Shown here piece by piece: positions 11,519-22,359 of a stretch of DNA of 64,000 bases (position 1 is its first letter; each line of letters opens with the position of its first letter). The stretch is taken from contig JAKJXP020000032.1 of the NCBI GenBank assembly GCA_022225965.2, positions 248,001 through 312,000 on the forward strand, read 5' to 3'. Both the position numbers and the translations under genes were made by a program. The notes under the pieces were generated by a model. It saw only the letters and a list, made by a program, of their open reading frames with translations, did no database searches and was not told the DNA's origin. This DNA is from Diatrype stigma. Taxonomy: Eukaryota > Ascomycota > Sordariomycetes > Xylariales > Diatrypaceae.

Positions 11519-13438
11519 ATGACTACGACGGCCTCCGAGCTCAGTGCCCCGCCTACGCTCTCCACCCCGGCCGAACACACTTTCTTCGAGGACCCGACGC
11601 CTGCATCCAAGATCCAGAAAGATCGACCGCACCGGACCGACGATGAGCTATCTGAGGTCTACGAGGTTGCGCGCACGGCTGCCTATATTATAAACCAAAA
11701 ATGGCGTCGCGTCGCCTTGCAATTTCCGGATGCCATGTTACCCGATGCGCCGTGGGTCGTAGACGCCTTGTCGAGGGCCCTAGAGACGGAACTATCCTCG
11801 TTGTCCACCGCTGAGAAGTTCTTGGAAGAGGAGAGGCTGCAGAACAATGGAAGCAAGTTACAGAATGAGAAGGAGAAGGAAAGCGGGCATGTCGAGCAGG
11901 AGGGTAGAGAGGTGGATATGACGGCGCGAGGTCTAAATGGGCATTCGAATAACGAGATGACGGCGGGGGCGGATCCGATAGTACCACGTCTATATATCCT
12001 AGCCGATACCTCCTACAGCGCTTGCTGCGTCGACGAGATAGCAGCCGAGCACGCCGACGCGGAGGGTGTCGTACACTACGGCCGCGCCTGTCTCAGCCCG
12101 ACCTCGAGGTTGCCCGTGCTGCATATTTTCACGCGACAGAAGTTGAACTACGACGCTGTAGCACAGGCATTCGAAACCGAGTTTCCGCAGCACAACGAGA
12201 AGGTGGTCATCATGGCGGACGTCATGTTCCAGGAGCATGTTGCGGCCTTTTGTGACCTGCTGAGGGAAAAGGGATACACCGATGTTGTGGCCACGGAGAT
12301 CGTCCGTGATCCAGGTGGCACGATACCGAATCGCAAAGTTGTGTTGCCAAAATCTACAGCAGGATACGGCAATGCGGACGATAATACGCTAGCTGATCTG
12401 AAAGAACATCACCTCTTTCACATTTCCACGCCGCCGACTTCTCTCCTCCTAACCCTGTCCTCGCGCCTTTCATCTTTGCGCATCTACCCGACACCTTCTT
12501 CGCCCTACACAATTGCCTCCGACGACATCCTCGACCCGAGCACGACCCCATCGCTGCTGCGCCGGCGCTACGGACTCGTCATCCAGCTCGCTACGGCATC
12601 CATCATCGGAATCCTAGTCAACACGCTCTCGGTGCGGAACTACATGGACACCATCGGCGCGCTTAAGGCGCAGATCGCCGCGGCTGGGAAGAAGAGCTAC
12701 ACCATCGTCGTGGGCAAGTTGAACGCCGCTAAGCTGGCTAACTTCGCCGAGATCGACGGCTGGGTCGTCGTCGGCTGCTGGGAGAGCGGGCTCGTCGAGA
12801 ACCAAGAGGAGCTGTGGAAGCCCGTCATCACGCCCTTCGAGCTGCGGCTCGCGCTGCAGGGCGAGGAGACGCGGATTTGGACCGGTGAATGGTGGGGCGG
12901 CATCGAGGGCGTGGGTGCGGAGGACGATACCGAGAAGCAGCAGGGCGATGGTGTGGAAACAGAGGAAGGCGAAAGTGGAGATGGGAAGCAGAGTGCTGAT
13001 CCGACCAGCGATGAAACCCCAGAATACATCGAGGTCGAGGGCGGGATCTCGGACGAGGAATCGGAACCACCGGAATTCGACCTCCGGACCGGGAAGCTCG
13101 TGAGCCACAGCCGGCCGATGCGCGCCGCAATGCGGAGCGGCAACGGCACGAACGGTGCTGGCCGGCAAGCAGGGGCAGCAGACCCGACATCCTCCGCCAC
13201 CCCTCGTTCTTCGTTCGCGTCCTCGCTCGTCAAACGCGCCAAAGCCGGCGAGCTAGCGACCGTCAACGGCGTCGTCAGCCCTGGCGCCGAGTACCTCCGG
13301 TCGCAGCGCACGTGGCAGGGCCTCGGGTCCGACTTCAACATTGTCGAGGACCAGGAGAGCACCGTTGTCGAGGAGGGTCGGAGCGGCGTTGCGAGGGGGT
13401 ATACGGTCGGCGAGAATGCGGAACAGGACCGGACATGA
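11519..13438 (+). CDS. DPH2: Diphthamide biosynthesis protein 2 (Dph2), 639 aa, single exon
   Basis: Partner of Dph1 in the radical-SAM-like [4Fe-4S] complex that transfers a 3-amino-3-carboxypropyl group to the histidine of translation elongation factor 2, the first step of diphthamide synthesis. Visible family blocks: RVALQFPDAML early in the first domain, ADTSYSACCVDEIAAEH, VHYGRACLSPTSRLPVLH in the first third, and VGCWESGLVENQEELWKPVITPFEL in the third domain, which hold the cysteines that line up with cluster ligands. A low-complexity insertion (Asn/Glu/Lys-rich) follows the first block, and the C-terminal 150 residues are an acidic, Gly/Ser-rich extension. These make the protein longer than yeast Dph2 (534 residues). 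The start ATG follows a pyrimidine-rich leader; no intron is needed. Confidence 0.93.
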   Translation: MTTTASELSAPPTLSTPAEHTFFEDPTPASKIQKDRPHRTDDELSEVYEVARTAAYIINQKWRRVALQFPDAMLPDAPWVVDALSRALETELSSLSTAEKFLEEERLQNNGSKLQNEKEKESGHVEQEGREVDMTARGLNGHSNNEMTAGADPIVPRLYILADTSYSACCVDEIAAEHADAEGVVHYGRACLSPTSRLPVLHIFTRQKLNYDAVAQAFETEFPQHNEKVVIMADVMFQEHVAAFCDLLREKGYTDVVATEIVRDPGGTIPNRKVVLPKSTAGYGNADDNTLADLKEHHLFHISTPPTSLLLTLSSRLSSLRIYPTPSSPYTIASDDILDPSTTPSLLRRRYGLVIQLATASIIGILVNTLSVRNYMDTIGALKAQIAAAGKKSYTIVVGKLNAAKLANFAEIDGWVVVGCWESGLVENQEELWKPVITPFELRLALQGEETRIWTGEWWGGIEGVGAEDDTEKQQGDGVETEEGESGDGKQSADPTSDETPEYIEVEGGISDEESEPPEFDLRTGKLVSHSRPMRAAMRSGNGTNGAGRQAGAADPTSSATPRSSFASSLVKRAKAGELATVNGVVSPGAEYLRSQRTWQGLGSDFNIVEDQESTVVEEGRSGVARGYTVGENAEQDRT

Positions 13439-14957
13439 GTGAATGACGGTCTGGTCGGTCTTGTCCTGTCCGTATTTATGAAGAAAGCACTGGGTACGAA
13501 TTGGAAGATGAAGCCAGCTGCCTTGACCTCGGCCAGCAGCAGGGACTGACTAGGTGCGCGAACCAGCCAGTCGTCTTCGCCTTGGGTCAAGCTGGGAATG
13601 AAAGGTGCAACCAAGCTGCGTCAGAGACGGTAGGATGTTGCAGCGTAACCTGCCTACCTGTTGGCACGCTATACAGCGCCACTTGGATTACCCAGTCTTT
13701 CTACGGATTGCTAGGGCCAAAAGCAAGGACATAGGGTAAAAAAGCAACGCGCATAACGAGCACCATGCCCTTTAGAAGCCTCATCCCATGCTTGTCTTCA
13801 TGCCCGTCTCAGATCCCGGGCGCCCGACAATACGATGAACTCTTCAGCTTTCTAGTGGATGACACAAGATCAGTCTGCGGTGTTATACCCTTCTATTTCA
13901 ACAACCTGGTTCCGTGTCCAATGTGCTATACTGCAGGTCGCCGCATCTACGACTGGGCTGAGCGCAGTCTCGGGTGGACATCCACGTACGGTGAAAGGAA
14001 CGCCTTGCAATACGAAGTAGGCAGAAGTCTGTCATGTGGTTGCGAATGGATGAAGTTGGGTACTTTCAAGGGGGATCATCGTCATAGGAAACAGCATAGG
14101 ACTTGTACCGGCCTTCAGCTGAATATTTGTTTCATTGGGATCTGGCTTCAAGAGGCCTCGTATCTCGCCGATTGTAACAACAGACAAGTCATACTTGACT
14201 GGGGATTTATTTGGGACATATATCCGTTGGAAGCCAATGGGTTCTGCAATCACAATATAAAGTCGCATCCACGTTCTCCCGTATATTATACAAGGCGATT
14301 TCAGACCGTGAAGCGAAACCATGAACGCCCCCTACCTGCTCTCCCACCCACCAGCGTAGTCTATTCGAGCCGCTTCTCAGTGGAACGTGATTACTGGGTT
14401 ACATTAAAGAGGTGTCCTGTTATAAATGTCTGCGACTGAATGAATATACAGACAGGGCTGATCTTCGATCTACCCAAGGCCTAGCTAGACTAGACGACTC
14501 TGGCACTCGTAGCTCACGAAGTTGGCGAGTCAAAACCCGCATGGTAAAGCTGCATGTTCCCGGTGATCTGCGACATCCCCGATCGTCAATCACACCTCCC
14601 GCTCTTTTGCTGTCAGAAGCAAACAATATATTACTAGGAATAGTTCTGTTGGTGAATCCCGTTCTCGTAATCAATCATGGCTGAAATGGCATCGTACAGC
14701 ATAGCATCGCATCGCATCTCGTCGTAATTACACACACACATGGTCAGACAAACCACGAATCGTACCTCCCCATCATTCCTTTGCTCAGTCGCTCGCGCGC
14801 TTGCCCATTTGTTCGATCGATATGTAAGCCATCTCTTTTTGTTTTTTTCATCACGTCATTATCCATCAATATCGGTCATGTATCCATCCAACCATCCATC
14901 ATAAGCCCATCCACAGCGTGCTATCGTACTATCCTCCTCCCCTCTACCTCGTCCCGT
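13439..14957. other. Intergenic, no convincing gene
   Basis: About 1.5 kb between convergent DPH2 (+) and the MARVEL-domain gene (-). A 224-codon ATG-initiated frame on the plus strand (13765..14439) is present, but it has no recognisable motifs and no coding-like composition, so it is not called. Confidence 0.45.
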
Positions 14958-15788
14958 CTACACATACGCGCGCCGATGCGAGTGCGAGCGCGAGGTGCGC
15001 GGGCTCCGGGCGCTTCCCGGCGCGGCGCGGTGGCCGTGGCGATGGTAGTGGGTCTCGCGGTAGTAGGACTTGCGGTCGGCGTCGGAGACGCGGTCGCCGT
15101 GCATGCAGGCCAGGACGCTGGTGAAGAAGAACATGGCGGCGTTCATGCAGGCGAAGGCGAAGCAGGCCTTGAGCATGGCGCAGGTCCTGTCGACGGACGC
15201 GGACACGCCCAGGTTCAGCGAGGCGCTGCCGAAGGCGCCGAACGACACCGCGACGGGATCGCCGACCGAGACGTGCGCGCAGTCGGCCCGCGCCATCACC
15301 CGCATGCTGTACGCGGCCCCGATGAAGGCCCCCGCGAACAGCAGGTCGACCAGCCCGACGCCACGCGCATTCGATGACGACCGGTGGTACCGGAATAGCG
15401 TCCAGAGCGCCCAGGCTAGGCCGAGCGTCGACACGATGAACGTCACGAGGTACAGGTTCGGCGTGAGCTGGTTCAGCTGCACGAACCCGTGCACGAAGTA
15501 GGCGAGCATGCCCATCGTCGGGGCCTGTTGTTGTATGGTTAGTCAAGTCATCGTATTCATGTGCGCTGTTGCGTAGCTAGGTACGTAGGTATGATATGGC
15601 GCCCCCCGTTTTGTTGAGCGACGATCAGGTAATTGCCCCTTTCCGACGCACTGGTAGGTTGGTGGGTAAGGGGAACTTGGCTGGTAGGCCGGTTGGTCGC
15701 TCATGGAGTGGACAGAGGGTGAGAGTAAACTTACCAATGTGAGGATCTGCAGAAATCGCCAAAAGGCGAAGAATATAGCGAACAACAT
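14958..15788 (-). CDS. MARVEL-domain integral membrane protein, 206 aa, 2 exons
   Basis: Exons are 15788..15735 and 15524..14958; the donor is GTAAGT, the branch site TGACTAAC and the acceptor ACAG, with phase 0 at both sides. Four hydrophobic segments are visible: the N-terminal LFAIFFAFWRFLQILTL, then LYLVTFIVSTLGLAWALWTLF, LLFAGAFIGAAY, and CFAFACMNAAMFFFTSVLAC. A His/Arg-rich cytosolic tail follows. This four-helix layout is that of fungal MARVEL proteins, which sit in the plasma membrane or in vesicles and are linked to membrane domain organisation (the Nce102 type is the best known). Sequence similarity to Nce102 itself is not evident. The first exon is only 18 codons. Family call is good, role unknown. 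Confidence 0.78.
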
Positions 15789-17669
15789 CTTCGCGATGTG
15801 GCTTTTTGTTCACTCACTGCGCTTGCTTTGCGTAGGAAGACTCTCGCTCGGTCGCGCTTCGTAATGATGTAAGAGTCCTGGTAGATCCAAAGGAGCGGGG
15901 TTTGCGAAAGGCCGGGAAGAAGGCGAGCGGAATAATGGCGACGGTGGTGTCGGTGGTAAGGAACCTGGAGTCACACAGCTGAGATGGCTGGCTGACGGAA
16001 GCTGGAGGAGAATTGCCCTCTGATTGGTGACAAGGTGAGCAAACGTGCCTTGCTACCCGAGCTGCCAAGGTGCCAGATGGAAAGGCCGGGATCCTAAAGG
16101 CCTCTTCGCTCCAAGCCCGGTGTGGGTGTGTATGTGGCTTGTCGTGGTATTTGTGTCTTATACCGTACGCCCTGCTGCTATGGAGCAGCACAACAGCCGG
16201 GTGAGATGGTTGCAACAATATAGAGTTGTTTCCCTGTGTTATACTGTGCTCTGTGTTCTGTGTATTGTGCTCTGTGCTCTATAGCGGCGGTATGACCGTC
16301 CAGCGCTAATAAGGACCACGATTGCTTCTTGCCTTCCTCCTTGTCCTATGGTGAAATGGCTGGGACTGGTATTGCGAGGTGAGCAGATCGAGCTTATCGG
16401 GAGGGCATCAACCAGAATGGTCACATACGATGGGGACGATGGGTGGGCAGCGAGAGGTAGGGGTATATATAAACGATGAGGTGGGTGTGACAGGGCCACG
16501 AACACCCTTCACTACCGAAGTAGCTGATGACGACAGTAACCAACTGAAGATAGGACCAACACCAAGAAGTAGCCTTATAACAAATTGCGGGCTATTGTGA
16601 CTGGTATGGTTACAGCGAGGGATCTGGATCAAGGATTTGCCTGGCAGTCCTAGAGAAGTAGCCCTGTAGATGGACGGGTGTACATAATAAGACGCAGGTA
16701 GATGAGATGGCCAGGGAACTATAGAGGTATGTATGTATACTTCTTCTCCCCTCCGTGCCGATCGCAACACAACCTGAGAATACCTCTTAAGTATTTGATA
16801 ACTATAATAACTAGGTATGAATACGGCCCGTTTACACGGCAAACGGCAAGTGATCAATGTTATGCGGTGAGACAAGACTCCGTTGGCATAGCTCTAGATC
16901 TATATCTACACAAGCTATGCAGAAGGAGATCCAGAAGAATATCTCCTGCTCCATATGCCCCGATCTAGATGCCTTAGTTCCTACACACGAGAAGGGGCTC
17001 TTGTTTGTTGGACCTGTTACGGTCGAGGTCGTAGCGGGGTGACAACCTGGCAGGCCTGGCAACGTGGGCTGGGCAAGTGGGGGATCCCGTAAAAGACAGA
17101 AAGATGGGGGTTGGAAGCTTGGCCTGTAGGCTGTAATCCAAGCTAACCAAAGGCTAACTTAGGCTCGGGTCCAATCTCGAAATGTGAGTGGCTGGGATGA
17201 GAGCCCTGTCGGCTACGCTAACAGACAGGCGTGACAGGGCATTGGAGGTTAGGGAATTTGTGGTCAATGCTCTTGGGCCTAGGTATGTACGTACATACAT
17301 TCATAGGTGAATTATCTGGTATTTCGTGCGTCGTACATCACGAAGGGAAATCATCTATCGGCTCAATCTTGGCTGCTGGCTTGACTGGATGGAACATTGT
17401 TCCTAGGTACCCAGCCTGGGACTCCTAGCTATGGATCTTGCAGATGTAGGAGAAGTGCACCTCTGCTAGCTCTTTAGAGAGACGTCGAAGACTATTCCGA
17501 TATATACGTGTAGGTTTGGGTGTTTCTCGTTGACTAAGTAGTAAACACTTGTGATCAGGGGCAATATATTATGTAAACACAGAAGACACTTCTGTCTGCT
17601 GCCATCTAGATTAAAATCAACTATATTATATACTACTTGGGTGCTGAGAATTACTTGCGATGATTGGCT
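15789..17669. other. Intergenic, no gene seen
   Basis: About 1.9 kb upstream of the MARVEL gene and downstream of the PAF-acetylhydrolase-like gene. A short run of related CTGTGCTCTGTG words lies at 16247-16282. The open frames present lack domain content. Confidence 0.5.
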
Positions 17670-19046
17670 TCATAGTTCAAGCTTCTGGTCCATCGATTGC
17701 GTTTGTAGCTGATCATCCCCCTTCCTACGGAGTTTGACCTCGGGAAAGCCAGTAGAATTCCCCTCCAACAAACTCCCATCACCGTCACCATCGTCGCCGC
17801 CAGAGCCTAACACAAACCTTTCCAAAAAAGCCCCAACATAAGCCCCCATAATTCTCACCATTCTCTCCCCACCTACCCTCCCAGCATCGCCCAGCGGCCC
17901 ACCATCACCACCACCGCCAGCAAGCCCCAAAACATCCGCAAGGACAGGGTAGTCCGAAAAGCTCTCATGCACAGCCCCCTCGACGGTGAAGTCGGCCTTC
18001 CACCCCCTCAGGCTCGGCCACCCCGGCGCCGCCGCATCCGGATCGTCCGTGGCGAAGTGCTCCGGGAACCCGAGCACGAGGACCGGCTTCGGCGTCCCGC
18101 GCCGCACCACCGGCCCGTACAGGAACCCGTCCAGATCCGCTGCCGCGACGACGTCCGCCGAGTCGAGCAGCGCCTGCACGGCGGTCGCGCCGCCGAACGA
18201 GTGGCCTATCGCTGCGACACGGGAGGTGCCCGCCGTAAGTCCCCCGTGATGGTGGTGGGTGCTGCTGCCTTCCCCGAAAAGCGCCGAGAGCTTCGCAGCA
18301 GCTGTGTTCCTATTAGACGTAGAAGTAGACGTAGACGTAGACGCGTTCCGCAGCTGCCCAAGGACGAATAGCAAGTCCGCCACGCGCGCCTCGAGCAAGC
18401 TCTCCCTGAGGGCCGGATCCAGCGGCCAGCCCCAGCCGGGATGCGGCCGCGCGACGCGCCCGTTGGGATACTCGACGATGCCGGCGTCGTGCGGGTGGTC
18501 CACAGAGATGGCGGTCCAACCGTGCGACGCGAGGTCCGAGAGCAGCGCCGTGTAGAGGCTGCGCGTGAACCCGAAACCGTGGCTGAAGAGGATGATGCGA
18601 TAGGTGGTGGTGGCGGCGGGAGGGGGTTTTGCTTTACCGTTCGTCCCCGGACCGGAGTTGGTGTTGATCGTCAGCCTGGGGGCATCTAAGTACGCGCGCG
18701 TCGTGAGCCGCGAGGCTGTTCCGTTGGGGAGGCGCAGGAGCGCATCGATATAGGACGCGGTCGCGGGGCCGGGGAACTGCGGGGCGAATGCAGGCGCTGG
18801 CTCTGCTCCCACGGTCACGGTCATGGAGGAGGGGTCGGCGATGGGGTAGAAGAGCGTCACCATGAGATCCCGGAATACGGGTTTAGGGGCGAATCGGTCC
18901 ACCCGGGACTCGTCGATTAGTTCCAGGTGCGTGAGGCCGATTTTGTGGGGGCCCGTCGGCTCCGGCAGGAAGATCCGAGACCCGGCTGCGACTGCGATGC
19001 TGCCGGCGGCGGCATAGAATATGGATAGCAACGGGTGCGTCAACAT
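17670..19046 (-). CDS. Secreted PAF-acetylhydrolase-like alpha/beta hydrolase, 458 aa, single exon
   Basis: Family of platelet-activating-factor acetylhydrolase (plasma/isoform II type), serine esterases that release short acyl chains from phospholipids or related esters. Seen: a hydrophobic N-terminus (residues 1-24) suited to a signal peptide, the block HGFGFTRSLYTALLSDLASHGW, SVDHPHDA, and the nucleophile elbow GHSFGG with Ser283. An acid at Asp304 or Asp306 (AAADLDG) and His360 in the block VHESFSD complete a plausible triad. A Ser-Thr repeat followed by a His run (about residues 235-268) is an insertion between the oxyanion block and the nucleophile. In filamentous fungi these proteins are common, secreted and mostly uncharacterised, so the natural substrate is not assigned. 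Confidence 0.85.
   Translation of the reverse strand: MLTHPLLSIFYAAAGSIAVAAGSRIFLPEPTGPHKIGLTHLELIDESRVDRFAPKPVFRDLMVTLFYPIADPSSMTVTVGAEPAPAFAPQFPGPATASYIDALLRLPNGTASRLTTRAYLDAPRLTINTNSGPGTNGKAKPPPAATTTYRIILFSHGFGFTRSLYTALLSDLASHGWTAISVDHPHDAGIVEYPNGRVARPHPGWGWPLDPALRESLLEARVADLLFVLGQLRNASTSTSTSTSNRNTAAAKLSALFGEGSSTHHHHGGLTAGTSRVAAIGHSFGGATAVQALLDSADVVAAADLDGFLYGPVVRRGTPKPVLVLGFPEHFATDDPDAAAPGWPSLRGWKADFTVEGAVHESFSDYPVLADVLGLAGGGGDGGPLGDAGRVGGERMVRIMGAYVGAFLERFVLGSGGDDGDGDGSLLEGNSTGFPEVKLRRKGDDQLQTQSMDQKLEL
18314..18344. repeat. GTAGAC hexamer repeat coding Ser-Thr
   Basis: Imperfect hexamer run inside the PAF-acetylhydrolase-like gene. It encodes an in-frame STSTSTSTS stretch in a surface insertion. 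Confidence 0.75.
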
Positions 19047-19522
19047 GGTGCAGTGTTGGTTGGAGACGCTTTGGCCGTGCTCCTGGCCTGTGATATATGC
19101 CTAAAAGAGCTGTGTAGGCGTATAAAGCTTGATCCGAGCAGACGCGGATACCCCTGGATAGACAGGACAAGACAATTGTTTTGTTTCTCTTATTTCTGAT
19201 TCCCGTGCGTGTAGTTTGATAATGTTCGATTCCGATATCCCTAGCACAGCGTTTGAAGAATCGTGCTCACCGCATGAGGTAATTCTGCATCGAACCAATC
19301 AAACAAATGCATACTCAGACCTAGCCGTACATTGGTGTGGTTCCTTGCTTACTTATACTTAGGGGCAAATTGTTTACTCCATTGTCCACCCCAACATCAC
19401 AGCCGCAAGACCCGATTATCGTTCTCAGTCTCGACCAGGTTCTATAGTCAAGCTATGGACATTAAGACCTGTCCGTCAAGATGAAATACACAGATGCCAT
19501 TAGCTACACCACCCCCAACCCT
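19047..19522. other. Intergenic, upstream of the PAF-AH-like gene
   Basis: About 0.5 kb. It holds the promoter side of the PAF-acetylhydrolase-like gene and the 3' flank of the first MFS transporter. No gene seen. Confidence 0.5.
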
Positions 19523-21229
19523 TTATTCCTCATCGCCTTCGTCGTCGTCTACACCGCCTATGTGTTGTCTAGCCCAGGGACTCCTCTTCCTCAGCTCCAC
19601 GCCGTACCTCTCCAAAACGAACGGGATAGGCGCTAGGAGAAGCGCGATGGCGCCCAACAGACTGGCGCCCCACGGATACCCGAGCCTCGCGAACAGCTGC
19701 TGGCCGAACAGGGGGAACGCCGCGCCGGCGATGTTGCGCACCAGCCCGATGCCGGCCAGGGCCGACGCCGAGAAGACCCGGTACGCGTCCTCGGTGTACT
19801 GGAAGGTCATGAGGATGAGCGTGTAGAAGGACCAGCCCCAGAAGGCGCTCGCGGCGATGGGCACGAGGGGGTGCACCGCGCCGGCGCCCGTGTCCGTGGC
19901 CGTCCACGCGAACCAGAAGATCGAGGCGGGGAACACCAGCGCCGCGACCTTGGCCAGCTGGACGCGAGCCTCCGGCACATTGGCACCTCCCCCGATGCCC
20001 CGTGTGGCGACGGCGCGTTGGTAGTAGTGCTCCTGCCACAGGTTCGTCAGCGGGCCGAGGGAGATGCCCGCCGCGATACCCAGAAAGGCGCAGCCGACGC
20101 CGAAGGTGCCGAAGCCGCGCTCGCGGCCGAAGACCTGCACGAACACCACGTTGAACAGGAAAGACAGCCCGTACAGGAAGCCGTTGTACAGGGCACCGAA
20201 GACCACGATCGCTTCGGTGGACAGGAAGCGGAACGGCCGCGTGAGCGCGACGTGTAGGACCTCCTTGGGGCTGCGGTGCTTGGGTGTGATTAGTGTCGCC
20301 GGCGAGCTCAGCCCGTTTTCGTTTTCCGTATCTTGCCGTCGTCTCTTTGCTATACGCTTCGCCTCCTTCCGTAAGATGGTGGTATGGCGCGTCTCGTTGC
20401 CCCATAATGCCGCTACTAAGACGAGCCACAGGCTGCCGTTGATTCCTAGGAGGGCCCAGAAGACGGTGCGCCATCCGTGCGTTTGCGCGACCGCCGAGAG
20501 AATGAAGAATCCCGAGGGCGACCCGCACGTTGCCGCCCACAGGTAGATGGACATGGCCAGGCCCGTCTCGGCGTGGGGATACAGGTCGGCGATGGTGCCG
20601 CCAAAGTTGGCTGTTGCCCGACGTTCAGCTCAAAGGCTTCGAAGCGAGATGACAGGTAATCCTGGCTATCACGTACCAATTGTCACGGCAGCAAAGAGGC
20701 CGGAGAAGAAGCGCAGCACCATGAACACCGGCACCGAGGGCGCAAGCGCTGTGCCCGCCAGGAATACGAGGAATATTGCATAGGAGTTGGCATCTAGTTT
20801 CGTGGTTAGGGGCGAGCGAGGAGTGAGAAGCTGGAATCGATGGGATAAGTGGTGTTAGTGTTATGGTATATTCCGCTCACAGATTCCATTACGCCCGAAC
20901 ACCTCGCTCAGCGGCGCCAGGAACATGGGCCCCAGCGCCAACCCGAGGATATACAGACTCAACCCCAACCTGGCCGTCTCGTCACCGATGCCGAATTCCT
21001 CGGCGAAGCTCCCCTCGGCGGGGCTGAACCCGGATGCGCCCCACGACACACTCAGATCGATGGGGGTGATGGCGGCAACGAGTAGCCATTTCCGCCACGG
21101 CGACCAGTTGCGCGGGTTCAGCGGGGAGCCGGGCGGGAAATGGGTAAGGTCTTTGCCGTCAGCAGCAGAGTGCAACTGCGGCGCTGACGTGGAAGTCAGG
21201 AGCGGCGACGACTCGGTGGGGTTGGACAT
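19523..21229 (-). CDS. MFS transporter, DHA1 (drug:H+ antiporter) type, 517 aa, 3 exons
   Basis: Exons are 21229..20881, 20793..20677 and 20610..19523; donors are GTGAGC and GTACGT, and the total is 1554 nt. The joined sequence crosses the first junction as EVFGRNGIYANSYAIF and the second as AAVTIANFGGTIADLYPHAE, both standard for this transporter group. After a soluble N-terminus come the first transmembrane helices, the loop motif PLSEVFGR (motif A), a large central loop rich in Lys/Arg (KRIAKRRR), and a second six-helix half ending in an acidic tail (DDDEGDEE). Related fungal proteins export toxic compounds or polyamines at the plasma membrane. The substrate cannot be read from the sequence. 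A second DHA1-type gene lies next to it in the same orientation. Confidence 0.88.
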
Positions 21230-22359
21230 GGAGTCCGAGGTGAAGATCCGAGGTCCGAGGGTGACCGGTCAGGTATGGATTGGCTTCTAAGGTTGAAGAA
21301 TTGTTGGGTTACATGGATGGTCAAGGGAGCGTTTATCTAGAAATCCATCAAGCGGTGTAAGGTAAGTTGATATATGCGTGCCATCTAATAGGTCAAGGTC
21401 ATCTGCCAACTATGGAGGTGAACCATGGGCGGCGGGGGCATGTGCTCGGAAGTCACACTCACTTATACGACGGGTCCGGGTGTGTTGCAATGACGACATC
21501 ACGAGAGCACCACTTTCGGAGGCAGTTGCTGTCAGCTGACAGATACTGGGTAAGCAATAAATAGGGGTAAAGGGGTAAGACAACAATCACCGTGTGTTGT
21601 TTCAATTCGCCTACGAGACTACAGACACAAGACTACAAAGACAAATGATTTTTCACGAAGACATCTACGACCTCACCGGTGTCGTTCTTAAGCGCCTGTC
21701 TAAGTGCAGGATGTCAGGTAGTTGACGCAATACCGTACCATTCACTTGAATTGCTAGGACTTCACTTTGGGGTGTCAGATACTTGAACACAACTCATTCC
21801 TCCGAGCCCTGAAGCATTACAAAAGCAGGAAAATCAAAGTCTGGGTGCATACGGTATCCGGGCGTTTCTCGGTTCTCCGAGATGACTAGCAACTGCGACA
21901 TTTATACACTACTGTAGCCAGGGACGAGGACGAGCTACAGCTTCACCGCCGAGATGCGTTCCAACATGATCGAGACGTAGATCGATAGGAAGGAAAATCA
22001 CGGTGGAGTGGAGGGAGGCTGAAGTATCGACTAGTCCTGTTTGGGTGACTACGTGGTGCCGTATTACGGTAAAGTCTACCGTGGTTTGTCATGTAATTCG
22101 TCCCGGGATTCCTCCAGGTATTGGATCTCTGCGATCAGGCTAAGAAGCATCCCGATGAGTACGATGTTGCTGACCTTCAAGATTTGTCAAATTCTTTGCC
22201 GAAGCTGAATATGTGGAGCATAGGTTGATTCAGTTCGCCGAGGGATGGGCTCTAGAGTATGCCGAGGGGTTACAGTTAGTAGCTGAGATATGCGGTAAGT
22301 AGTTTCGATTCATTGCGGATATAAAAGTATGCTCGTTAATTTGATATATATGGTATCGT
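21230..22359. other. Intergenic between two MFS genes
   Basis: About 1.1 kb. It contains the promoter side of the first MFS gene and the 3' flank of the second. No gene or repeat recognised. Confidence 0.5.

Noticed and set aside
13765..14439. 224-codon ATG-initiated plus-strand frame between DPH2 and the MARVEL gene
   Set aside because: No motif, signal peptide or domain-like order; composition does not resemble the coding exons of this window; no flanking splice or leader signals. Treated as chance.
16408..16875. 155-codon minus-strand frame
   Set aside because: No recognisable content, AT-richer than real exons here, and no supporting signals.
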